Below, piece after piece: positions 10,372 through 20,347 of a DNA stretch of 64,000 nucleotides. This stretch comes from Angiostrongylus vasorum (Eukaryota > Nematoda > Chromadorea > Rhabditida > Metastrongylidae): positions 770,501 through 834,500 of the forward strand of contig JADANN010000437.1 of the NCBI GenBank assembly GCA_018806985.1, given 5' to 3'. The position numbers were made by a program, and so were the translations under genes. Within the stretch, counting starts at the first letter, position 1. The number at the start of each line of letters is the position of its first letter. The notes under the pieces are model-generated. The model searched no databases and was not told the DNA's origin. It saw nothing but the letters and a program-made list of their open reading frames with translations.

Positions 10372-12349
10372 TGTTTGTCCCTGGCAGCGTTTGTTCTTCA
10401 TGCGACGGTTTTGGAACCAGATCTTGACCTGAAAAATTCATGGATGATCTCAATAGTATATTTCATCACTCTCAGGATTGACGAATATATGGTCAGTTTT
10501 TGGTGTGTAAGGCGGGTTTAGAACAAAAGTACTGTACTTGTTGGCTGTTCGAATGTAGCCCTGCAGCCTTTCGGCAAATTTGACCATACATAGGTTGCTG
10601 CAAGGGGATCGGTAAGCTTACAGCTTCTATCATTGTTGACATGGGCCCATCCACTGGAGGCGATTCCGAACTTAATTCACTCGACTGCTAGCATTTGATC
10701 GAATCGACATGTAGAACCAAATCCACATGGTTTCCAAGACGCACTTTTTATCACTCTCAGGATTGACCAAATAATTACTTTCTAAGCTCTGACTTTGCCA
10801 AAAATTTTCATGATCTCAATAGTATATCCCAAAACCTGGATTTCAGTTTCATGGCACAGAAGAAGGTAAAAAGAACTCTTTGGAGGGTTTTTTAGAAGAT
10901 AGATTCTGCCGAAACGTTAGACAATGGTGAGCGAACAATATATTACTGCGAAAACAATGACCGTATTTGATTTCCGTGGGTAGTTTTAGGATCTTTCTTG
11001 AACACTGGTAGAAAAATGGCAGAGAGGAAGTGTAGAATTAGTGAAATACAAGAAAAATAGAGTTTCGTGTCCGGCACAAGATAATTTGACTCATCATATG
11101 TTCCACAACTTCGCTGTAGAAGTTTGAGGAATTGTTGGGTTACAAACTCAGCCACGTCATAAATGATACCGACAGCTACTTTAAAGAGAAATCTTCACTA
11201 ATCAAGCCACTTCTGGAAATATCTTCGAAGAGAGCATCGCTTCTAGAACGTCAGAATTCTTTGATACTGGTGCAAATGAAGTTGCAATTTGTTGTACAAA
11301 TGACTGGGTATAAAATAACTTATTTTGGTCACTATCATTGTATCTAAGATACAAATTTGCTAATTAAAAGTGGCCATTTTTACGATCAGCTTAACACCGG
11401 CAATATCATGAGAACTCAGCCTGGACTGAATAGCAGCTATTTGCACACAAGCGTACCCATGCACCATACGAATAAATAGATGCACTTGGTATACTTGGCA
11501 AGGAGCTGATAGATGGGCACTGTAGAGTGAGGTAACTCTATTCGAGCATGTTCTACACCGTTGCATTCGACTCGATGAGACTACAGATCCATATCGCAAG
11601 AATGGACGGTTTCGAGCAAAAATCCGTCTTTGAAGAATACGAATGGCCCGAAACGACGGCGACAATGATGATTTGGCACAACCTCGTGTATGCTCGTGAG
11701 TGCTACACTATGCTGATAGGTCACTTGTTTAGCGATGGTATCATATTTGGTCTCATTAATCACCAAATAGTTCTAGCTAGCAAAGTTACGCTCCGCCTCT
11801 TTCCATTCTGCAGCAAAACCGCCCAGTAGATACGAAGAACCATGACTGGGTGGTACAGTGCTTGTGATGCCGTTTGGTAATGCGAGCAAAGCTCTCGTTC
11901 TATCGCGCTCAGGGCCAACGAAACCTCCCATCTCTGGGGGTGGGGAAATTGATATCATACTTGCCCGAGATCACTAGGCTTTATCCAATCTACAAAAAGA
12001 TTGTAACTGAATTTGGTAAAAATTTAAGAACGATCTAGGAACGCCCCTAGCAAGGCTCTTTGAGGATTTCAAAAACAATTGATTCGATCAGCATTCAAAG
12101 ATATCCAGTCCAAAGGTAGCAACGGAACCCATGTACGAACTTCTAACACGTTTCTTGAAGTATTGGTGCGAGGAAGCGAATGTACTCACCTGGGTCTCAG
12201 TGAGACAGAGTTCTTGTGCGAGTTGGTAACGTCTCGGTCTGCTGAGGTATTTATTCTCGTTGAATTGACGTTCTAATTGGATAAGTTGTTCGCTGGTAAA
12301 CGCGGTACGTGGTCGTCGTATTTTTTCCCCCACGTATGCCACGCTCCTA
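10372..12349 (-). CDS. ceh-12: Homeodomain transcription factor, MNX/HB9 (CEH-12) type, partial
   Basis: Nuclear DNA-binding regulator; MNX/HB9 proteins specify motor neurons in animals, and CEH-12 is the worm member (family knowledge). Two exons are certain. Exon 12190-12349 encodes [10 protein letters not shown], then [19 protein letters not shown], then NKYLSRPRR and LCLTETQ. Exon 10372-10428 encodes [15 protein letters not shown]. The acceptor ATTACAG precedes the first, GTGAGT follows it, TTTTTCAG precedes the second and GTAAGC follows it. Joined in frame they complete one homeodomain with W48, F49, N51 and R53, plus Q50, typical of Antp-class specificity. Residue 56 is N where most MNX proteins have W. 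NKYLSRP plus [15 protein letters not shown] points to MNX over Hox, Gsx or En. The 5' end (phase-1 acceptor at 12349) and 3' end are not identified; the exons upstream must lie between 12350 and 19144. Confidence 0.88.
10436..10832. repeat. Shuffled local repeats in the homeobox intron
   Basis: CATGATCTCAATAGTATAT-like sequence occurs at about 10440 and 10808, and TCACTCTCAGGATTGAC at about 10468 and 10751, in swapped order. They lie just upstream (transcript sense) of the second homeobox exon. Likely a small local rearrangement; function unknown. Confidence 0.5.
11773..11943 (-). CDS. Candidate exon inside the homeobox intron, unrecognised
   Basis: A good acceptor (CCACCCCCAG) is followed after two bases by ATG and a clean minus-strand frame beginning [19 protein letters not shown] and running to a TAG at 11773; a GT lies after YLLG. 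It cannot be spliced between the two homeobox exons without breaking the homeodomain. It could be an alternative or nested first exon, or chance. The length is not beyond chance. Confidence 0.25.
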   Translation of the reverse strand, partial: PPPEMGGFVGPERDRTRALLALPNGITSTVPPSHGSSYLLGGFAAEWKEAERNFAS

Positions 12350-12773
12350 CTGTAATTAGATCGTTTTGTGTTTTTCTAAAAAGCCCTAAGAGCTTAAATA
12401 TTGAACTCACGCGTCAACGCCAACTGGTCATAAAATGTGTGTACACTATTTGTGAAGATAGGATACTGTAGACGATCAGCTGGGAAGTTCGGTGGCGGAG
12501 AGAATAATGAGGAGACTGAAATACGCAAATTATCTTCGGAGTAAAGCAATTACGGCTTTAGTGAGGAACTGCAGTAGTTGAAGGATCTGTGATTTGGTTT
12601 TCGTTGTTTGATGGTCATAAGAAGAAAAAATGGTTCGGATATGTGAATACACTCATGCCATCCGTATATCTGATTTATTTTGAGTCAAAAGCGCCATTAC
12701 ATATATCGATAGAGGCCATTGTATGGTAATAGTAAAAAACGCCAGATAATCTAACCCGGTGCGGAGGTGGTAG

Positions 12774-13149
12774 TTGTGGTATGCATTGGATCCGAAACGG
12801 ATTTCGTGCATGGATTTGTTGTCGGCTCATGGTAGCGCTCGTTGGCGGGTTGCCTTAAGGAGATTTGGTAGTTATAGTGATGTGGTGGAATTTTTTCCTG
12901 AAAAGCTCGGCAGTAAGTTCCGACAATTACAACAGGTTTTTTTTAGCTTGATTTTTTCAGGTTTCCATTTAATGCTAGTAAATCTAATGATATTCGAACC
13001 CACCGTCGTCTAAACAATGGTCTAGAGGAGGTTCAGTCGTTCGTGGACTGGTACACAGCAAGGCATCAATGGATGCGAACATATTCCCTGGAAGAAGGGA
13101 AATATGCACCTTATAGAATTATAAATAAGAATGTGCATGGCCTTGAGTA
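12774..13149 (+). CDS. Unrecognised coding-like stretch with a possible 48-nt intron
   Basis: Frame one (from the ATG at about 12808) reads MDLLSAHGSARWRVALRRFG and on through VVEFFPEKLG. GTAAGT at 12914 and TTTTTTCAG ending at 12961 would define a 48-nt intron, a typical nematode size. After it a 62-residue frame starts FPFNASKSNDIRTHRRLNN, contains VDWYTARHQWMRTYS and ends NKNVHGLE with a stop at 13149. The two frames differ by one base across this intron (phase 1 against phase 2), so this is either a frameshifted pseudogene, an indel near the A-run before the donor, or coincidence. I do not recognise the protein. Confidence 0.3.
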
Positions 13150-13625
13150 ACACTAGAAGAGATTTCCACTTTGATTTGGCTTTAGTGATTTAGTGAAGAT
13201 ATATTCCTCTTGAGATTAGTAGTGGCTCCGGTCTTTTTACAGAAGAGAGGGATGAGGTCTGCTAATAAAGATGAGCTATTTTGGAGATTTCTAAAATAAA
13301 GCCAAAAGGGTAGAGTGTTTGGCGTTGATCAACCACTTAGGGTTCGTGTTCATTAAGTGTCATAGAGATGATTGATTGCATATTTGGTCTACAAAATGCA
13401 CTGCGGATGCCGGTGATGAAGCAAACCAGTGTTTTGTTCTTCCAGACACTTCTGATACTAAATTGCCCATCGCGGAGGATGAGCAGCGTTGCTTAGTCTA
13501 GACGTGAGGTCAAAACGAAGACTACCTACATGTTACAGGGCACCTCTAAGCTGCACTCTAGCACCATGAAATTTAACCGCAAGGGTGTTGAGATACGAAA
13601 AAACTCGGAACTTCAGATGGGTTTC
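13150..13625. other. No gene seen
   Basis: AT-rich sequence with a short block around 13430-13560 that resembles neither SINE family clearly. No supported exon. Confidence 0.3.
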
Positions 13626-13858
13626 GAAACCGCGATCACTCATTCCCGTTCATAGGTGATTGCTGATAGGATCGATAAAGTAGAAACATGGTTGAGCGAA
13701 ACGAAAACCAATGGCCTCAAATGGAGTTGGTGGATCCCACGTGAGCTTGCGGTAAGGGTAGTCCCGGCTTCAAAGCCCACCTGCGGTTCCGAGTTTTGTT
13801 TATATCTCAGCGTCATTGTGCGCGTATTTCACATGGTACCCCTGTCATGAAAAAAAGA
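13626..13858 (+). repeat. S-C SINE, diverged
   Basis: Recognised by GGTGATTGCTGATAGGATCG, GCGAAACGAAAACC, TTTGTTTATATCTCAGCGTC and ACCCCTGTCATG. The head itself is mutated. Confidence 0.6.
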
Positions 13859-14154
13859 ATAGAGAGCAACTAAAAGTTAAGAGATAATTGTAACAAACAA
13901 GCTCGTTGTTGGATGGATGAATGACTATTAACCAAACGGGTTGCAGTGTTCTCAAACACGACCGCGCGAAATCATAATATAATTTTTTTTCCCATGAAAG
14001 CTAACGTTTCGCGAGATTCCTCTTCTTTCGAAGGACCTTTCTTCCTGCTTCCTTTACTCGTTTTTTTCAATAAATTGATAAGGAATGAGAGAATGAGGAC
14101 GCGGCATTCCTCATTCCATACGGTCTCCATGCGATTAGTCTCAATGATGACAAA

Positions 14155-14525
14155 AGTGGCCGCTTTGAACACGATGAATTCCTTCAGATATTGGCTCATA
14201 CTGAATAAATGTTATTCTAACAACTTTATATTTAGGGTAATCAGGAGCGCAGTAACTTGTTGATGAATCCCGGATCTAATAGAAAATCCTCCTAGATACT
14301 GGCTGTCGCTAAGTAAAGTTACTCTAACAACCTTGTGTAGTTAATGCAACCTTATGTCAAGTCATCAAGAACACAGTAACTTGTTGATTGCCGGACCTAA
14401 AAGCAATTCCTCCCTAGATGCTGGCTCTTGCTGAATAAAGTTACTCTAACAAACTTATGTAGTTGATGTAACCTTATTTCAAGTCATCAAGAGCACAGTA
14501 ACTTGTTGATCAATGCCGCTCTAAT
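14155..14525. repeat. Tandem repeat, three units of about 123 bp
   Basis: AGTAACTTGTTGAT recurs at 14251, 14375 and 14497 (spacing 124 and 122). Each unit also carries GCTGAATAAAGTTACTCTAA-like sequence and a TAGATACTGGCT-like start. Unit order is regular and divergence increases towards the first copy. Confidence 0.85.
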
Positions 14526-16600
14526 ACAAATTCATTCATAAGGACTATTAGGCAGTCAAGCAATACTGTTTAAATCTGACATACTGTAACTTTCGAGCGT
14601 ATTTTTTATGTTTAGAGTATCTCGAAAACCGTAAAAGACGTGGGACATGAGAATCAGGAATGAAATCGATGGATTACCGAATTTCTAGCAATGACTAGAA
14701 TTCACAGATGTGGCGTAGTGGTTAGAAGTGCAGCCGTGGTCTTTGGTCTAATCATCAGCACTGGACTAACCAAATCGTACATCTTTGTGGAAACAAGTGG
14801 TGCCAGACTTGTATAGCAGAATATAAAGACACTGATTTCTTCACCGATTAGGATCCTACAAGTTGTCTTTTCGGACCAAACATGCCTTGAATTACGCCTA
14901 CTATGCTGCGAATGTACCCAAACAAATGGTGCAATCTCAAGGGATTGATGAACATCGAATATCTCATGTTTTGTTCTCCAGCCAAGATTCAGAGAAAAAA
15001 TAAGAAATTTTTGTAGTGGCTAGAATAAAGATGAGCTTGTCGTGACGATGGCTGTTGATGATGGCGAATGAACAAATATAAGGAAACACATTGCGTAAGC
15101 GTATCCTCTCGGGAAATGCCCGGAGGGCGTACACCAGGCTCTCAGTGGTGGCCGATTACGGTAGTCGAAAACGAAAAGATTAGTGCTCCCAACATCTATA
15201 ATTACAGTTTGCTTTACTGTTTCCTTGTTCTGAAGTTCAGTGAATTATAGGGGGCTTTTCTGTTGGCTTCCGACAGATGATTTCTTCGATGAGGTTGCTG
15301 ATGTTCGATGCTTGCTATCATATACAATATCGTTCTGCTCAAGTCCCTACTAAATGTGTTCTCCACACCGATTTCATCAATGCTGTTGTTACCTTTCTTA
15401 ATTACTCGAAGGATTTGTCCCTAATTTTTTTTACTCCGACATGTCAGTGAACGCGTACAAATGGTGGTTTCTGGGTCTTTTGCACTCTCTGTGTACAGAA
15501 ATATTGGCGATACGTATTTGAGTCTTATTGAAAAAACATTATTCCAAACTGAAACCAGTAATCATCAGTCAACATTTCGCAAATCAAACTGCTTTAATAT
15601 ACTTCCTCTTAGAATTTCTCAACTCTAGAGGAAATACGCTTAGATGGATCACCACTTTAATTTCACATTTCTTCGGTCGGCTCTTTGGATTCTTTCTTTG
15701 AAAAACGCTTCTTCTTAAGGTCTTCACTTTTCCGGTCTCTAGGAAATCTTTAATAAAAGACGGCATCCGATAAGGAATGCGATACAGATGGAACATTCCA
15801 AAGTTTACTGGTCAAAATCTTAAAGAGTAGTTTTAAATGTTTTCTTCACAGCTGTGCTGCCTTGGATGAGAGCTTCAAAAAGGCCTGGTTAGCCAAGCAC
15901 ACGGGATTGACACAGTGACAATTTTTGCATTGCTGGAGGCGTATACCTATTGCGCTGCAAGCACTTTCCCTTCTCCAGTTCCTTCAGTTAAGCAACTGTT
16001 ATTTATTTATTGGTAGTCCCTCCAGTTCATGTTTCTAGTTAATACCGCGATCTCAAAACGTTATTAAAATCAACGATCTTCATAAGGGTCATAAAACGGA
16101 ACGTATAAAGTCATTTTTTAGTGGAACTTCTTTGAGAAGGAATTAAGAAAAAGTCCGACCAAGTTGCCGCCCGAACAAAACCTCGTACTTTGCAATATGA
16201 AAGCTTCAAGTTCTGCTTTTTCCTTAGTCACGATATTTCTTCGTTCTCGAATCTTCTATGTGTCATTTAAAGCTTCTTACGCTCCTTTTTATTTCTTCCA
16301 TTTCAGATGTCCGTACACAAACGTGTTCTATTCGGCATGGATCACCAGAATCGTGTATGATAGCTTTTTCGTGGATGAAGTGTAGTTGAAAGAAAATTGG
16401 TGCTCTACAGTTTCATCAACAACGAGCCATTTCTGTCGTTGGTTGGACAAGTTTAACCATAAAATTCAAAAATCCATTCTATGATAACTTCACAAACAAC
16501 GAGAACGAATAGCCCAAGATCACTGATGTTGACACCAAGAAAATGAACTCATCGGTTGAAACTGGCATAAAAAAGCCAGTTGGAAGTTATTAAAGTAACT

Positions 16601-16602
<2 letters not shown>
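14526..16602. other. No supported gene
   Basis: Contains several short open frames, for example minus 15584-15796 and an ATG directly after TTTCATTTCAG at 16304, but none is longer than chance allows or recognisable. A tRNA-like head (GTGGCGTAGTGGTTAG) near 14708 suggests a degraded SINE. Confidence 0.3.
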
Positions 16603-16642
<40 letters not shown>

Positions 16643-16722
16643 TATACACGCACATGTATATATATATATATATATGTATGCATATACATGTACATATACA
16701 TATATACATCTGTTAGAGCTCA
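16603..16722. repeat. (AT)n / (ATAC)n microsatellite
   Basis: Alternating TA and CATA/CACA units of about 120 bp. Apparent open frames on both strands here (poly-Tyr/Ile) are artefacts of the repeat. Confidence 0.95.
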
Positions 16723-18589
16723 AATGATGCTCAGTGATATTACAAGCCTAGATATTTTCTAGTCAACAACCCTAATGGTACTATCGTTGAGAAAAATTTT
16801 TTAGTACTAATAGCAAGGCGTAAAATGGGTATGTGGAGTGAAAGCTAGACGTGCTTTTAGGTGGTTCTATTCAACTCCCAAAACTAATCACTTCACCCCT
16901 CCGTCGCGTACAAAATGCTACTGAACTTATTTGACACCATAAGAACACTAAGCCGACATGTCAACGGGCCATCAACGGTGTCTGTACAGGCTAGATATGC
17001 ATTCAGTCACTTTTACGACGCTACGAATGGAATTGAATTCATGGTGCGCTCCTAATGGATTAATCACAGCAGACATTTCAAACTTTATCTTCTGATAGGA
17101 AAAAAGGAAAACTAAGGTTTTTCAGATCCAGAGCTTTCTTGATTTCAAATATGAAAAACTGTTTTTTTTTAAAATACACGGATAAAAACAACTCTAAAAC
17201 TGGGATAATTCTTGTGATAGTTAGTGTTATCTTCCGCATCAGATAGTCACCTTTCGCGCCTTTGCCTTCATCAGACCCTGAAGAGCCAAAGTTCCACGCA
17301 AACTACTCAGCCGAGCACTTTCATAAGTCAAGAAGAAAAACTGAATGCTCTGGTTTTATCCCCATAGTAAACGGGTTATTTAGAACCCTAGACTTAATCC
17401 TCACTCATATAGGACTCAGTGCGGTCAAAGAGCAACACGATGTTTGGAAGAAGCTGTTCACTGTGAGATTGAAATTTATGCATTGAGCTTTTCTGCTGGG
17501 TTATGAAAAATGCTTGGCTGAATAGATTGCATATGAGCTTAACCGTTCTAGGTTCTGAAGTAGGAGAAACCACCAAAACGTCAGGCAGTAATGAGCAGAT
17601 CTTGTTATCAGCAACCTCGTGTATGCTCAAAAAGATAGCACTTCCTAATTGAACAATGCCGTGTTTCATGAAAAGCTGGTCCTGGGCATTTTGTCCTTGT
17701 TTTAGTTCGTATTTACATCGAACACTAATTTAAATGGTCCTTATTTCCCCTTTCATTCCAATTTATTGACTGTTTACTTTACTTATTACTGTAGACATCA
17801 TACCAAAGGAACGCTTAGGAACTTGAAAAACCTTAAAAACAGTGCGTGTTAAAGTGTTCATCTGATGAAGGATCACTAAATTGCCATGAGAGTTTCTCAT
17901 TCTCATTTCTGTTCTGTTTCTCTTTGCCTCTCTCTTTTTCCATGCATTTGCCACTCTTTCATTTCTTCATCTGGTATCATAAAGCAGTCTTCATTCTAAA
18001 CATCTATTTGCTGTGATACTTTCTGCTTACCTTTTCACTCTAGCTACCTTTTTTATCTCTCATTCTCTCTCTCTCTCTCTTCCTTTCTCCATCTGTCGAT
18101 ATGTTTATTCGCTTCCTCATTTCCTCAACTCTTCGTTCAAGATGAAATTTCCAGGCTTATCATTACGAATGAGCGGCTTCTGTCTTGTGGGCAAGTGCGA
18201 ATGGAATTGACAAGGCTGTGTATGCAAATTTTGCTGCCGCTCTTTTCATCATTGCGATTTTGACGGCATCACTGGAAGATTGCTAAAATCACCCATGGGA
18301 CTGAAATCTATTAGAAATGTTTCAACGGCAAAACTGTCTTGTCAACTGCCAGCAGATGTGCGCTTATATTCTATCTCCGGATTGTTCGACATGGACAGAA
18401 GTGGGAGTGGCAGTAAAGTGGAATGAGATTGGATGAAGGACGGTTCAGAGGCTCCTATGAGTACCAAAGAGGATGGCTGATTTTTAACATATGCACCTTT
18501 CTCAATTACTCCGTTTTTTAAAAGACTTTTAGTTAACCTTATTCTTGTTGGATTTTGTTAAGATTCCTTTATTTCGGTCAAACAGATGA
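16723..18589. other. No supported gene
   Basis: Unique AT-rich sequence with a CT-rich run near 18062-18090. Plus-strand open stretch 17262-17486 and minus 17394-17669 overlap each other and neither is recognised. Confidence 0.3.
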
Positions 18590-18680
18590 TGAGATATTAG
18601 CAAAACTTGGAACCTCAGGCACTATTTGAAACAGCGATAACCCTCTCCGGAGGTGAAGTGCTATCCACCGTAGCAACGGA
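18590..18680 (-). repeat. S-C SINE fragment, diverged
   Basis: Reverse-complement remnant (GATGATGAGATATTAGCAAA, CCTCTCCGGAGGTGAAG). Confidence 0.45.
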
Positions 18681-18805
18681 GGCCATTGTTTTTCTTTCAA
18701 CCAGTTTTTTTTATTCTAGCGGTACGATCAGCAATGATCCGCGGGCGGGAATAATCTGAATAGCACAAATCGACACATCGTTGAAGAACGAGAGTGGCCG
18801 AAAGA

Positions 18806-18965
18806 AAGACAAAGCAAAGGCCACGGTTGGTGTGGTGGACAACATGTGACCCCGCGGTGAGGCAAATCGCTGGTTCGATGCCCAACCAACTAAGGCTCCG
18901 ACTTTTGCTCATATCGCAGCATCCTTGTAGCTGTATTACATATCGTACCCTGCCATGAAAAAAAA
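18806..18965 (+). repeat. S-C-like SINE
   Basis: Head GGTTGGTGTGGTGGACAAC, B-box-like GCTGGTTCGATGCCC, then CTTTTGCTCATATCGCAGCA and ACCCTGCCATG. A subfamily with a clearer B box than most S-C copies. Confidence 0.65.
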
Positions 18966-19144
18966 AGAATAAGGAATAAATAGAAGATAAGAGCTGTAAC
19001 TTTATTTTACTCACAAGGGGGTAAAATTGGAAACATGTGTCCCGTTTTTTTTTTGAATCGGTAACTCTTTAACGGCACAGTGTTCAATAAATTCTATAGC
19101 AGCGATAATGATTAAAAAATACATGCGGGTAATATGATTTAATT

Positions 19145-19644
19145 CTATGCAATACGGTTGAATCGTACTTGCTTCGATTTCACACCGAACGTTATCTCTT
19201 CGCCTTCAGGAATTTTCGACATCAATCCGAAATCAAGTGGACCTTGTCGTTGGACTTTTTGACGACTTCGATGTGGAGAGCTCGAATTCTCAAACGACTC
19301 ATTGATTTGATCATCGGCAGACAATGGGTCGAAATCCGTGTCATTCTCGGCAGAAAATCTTTGTTTACGGTGTGTTGATGTCAAAGCATTTAGATCTGAG
19401 CCACGACTATTAGGTTTGTGCTTCATACCATAGTCTCTAGTCACCTGACAGTGAGGTGAAGACGTCCAGTCGACCGATTGATGACAACGATTCGGTTCTG
19501 GGACCTCTGCATCGTACGAATAGCGACGGTATGGAGTGAGTGGAGTGGGTGGAATTGCAACCAATGGATAAATCCGAGGTATTTTGTGGTAGCGAGCATG
19601 AGAAATGACGAAGGGGTCCGAATATGGTGGTGGACGCTGAGAAG
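19145..19644 (-). CDS. Terminal exon of an unrecognised gene (proline/serine-rich tail)
   Basis: A 166-codon minus-strand frame starts right after a consensus acceptor (CGATTTTCAG) and ends in a stop at 19145; a frame this long is unlikely by chance. The exon opens with two bases of a split codon, then SQRPPPYSDPFV. The composition is hydrophilic, Pro/Ser/Arg-rich, with no hydrophobic segment, as in a cytoplasmic tail. PPPY fits the PPxY WW-domain ligand, and the last residues KQVRFNRIA contain a K-x-V-x-F sequence matching the RVxF docking motif of protein phosphatase 1. These motif readings are inference. Upstream exons must lie at higher coordinates (minus strand) and were not found; the gene therefore ends 6.8 kb upstream of the homeobox exon and is separate from it. 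Confidence 0.7.
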
Positions 19645-19964
19645 CTGAAAATCGTTTGTTGTCAAACTTGATAGTTTTGAACATTAGAAGATCAACAAGG
19701 TCTAAAATTTTTATTTTGGAAGTACGTTTTGTAAAATTTAATTGAAAAATAATCAAAAAATGCACAAACTTAGAGTGGTATTACACTTGAGTAGGTTCAC
19801 TTCTACAACAAATGATTGGATTGTCTACACACAACTACGTTTTGAAAACAAAACTTAACCGACATTACCATGTACTAAAAACTACCTGTTCATTTTATTC
19901 AAATGAATTTTAGGAATTGTCGGATCTCAGGTACAATAGAAGAGGTCGCCACTGCCCATGATTA

Positions 19965-20347
19965 CTTAGGGTACTTACTTAGATACTTAGACGGCCCTTC
20001 CTCACTGATTGTGCGGGCCCCAGCATAATCTGCATTTCTCGGAGGGTTCCCTGGAGTCTCGAGGTCAGCCCGGCAAAAGTCTGCGCTAGCTCGTCACCAC
20101 CACAGGCAGTCGCCGCCCTTGTGGATCAGAGAGAGGTCTGCCACCATACGACTAGTTTGATACCACCAAGGTGGTGTATCCTGATAATGGTTTACTCTTA
20201 GGTGGGCTTCCTGACGGAAAACGCCGGACTCCTTCTCAGCTTGGGAGAGCCTTTCGTGAGGATGAATCCACCCGCTGTGCAGTGCAGCCCGACACCCAGG
20301 AACACCTCCCAGCCACGATGAGGCGGTCAGCTGTTGGGAGGCGCCCA
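19965..20347 (-). repeat. S-D SINE
   Basis: Reverse-complement copy with intact RTE-like tail (CTCACTGATTGTGCGGGCCC), centre (GTGGATCAGAGAGAGGTC) and tRNA-like head (CAGCCACGATGAGGCGG). Confidence 0.88.

Noticed and set aside
16520..16762. Open frames on both strands rich in Tyr, Ile and Thr
   Set aside because: Produced by the AT/CATA microsatellite.
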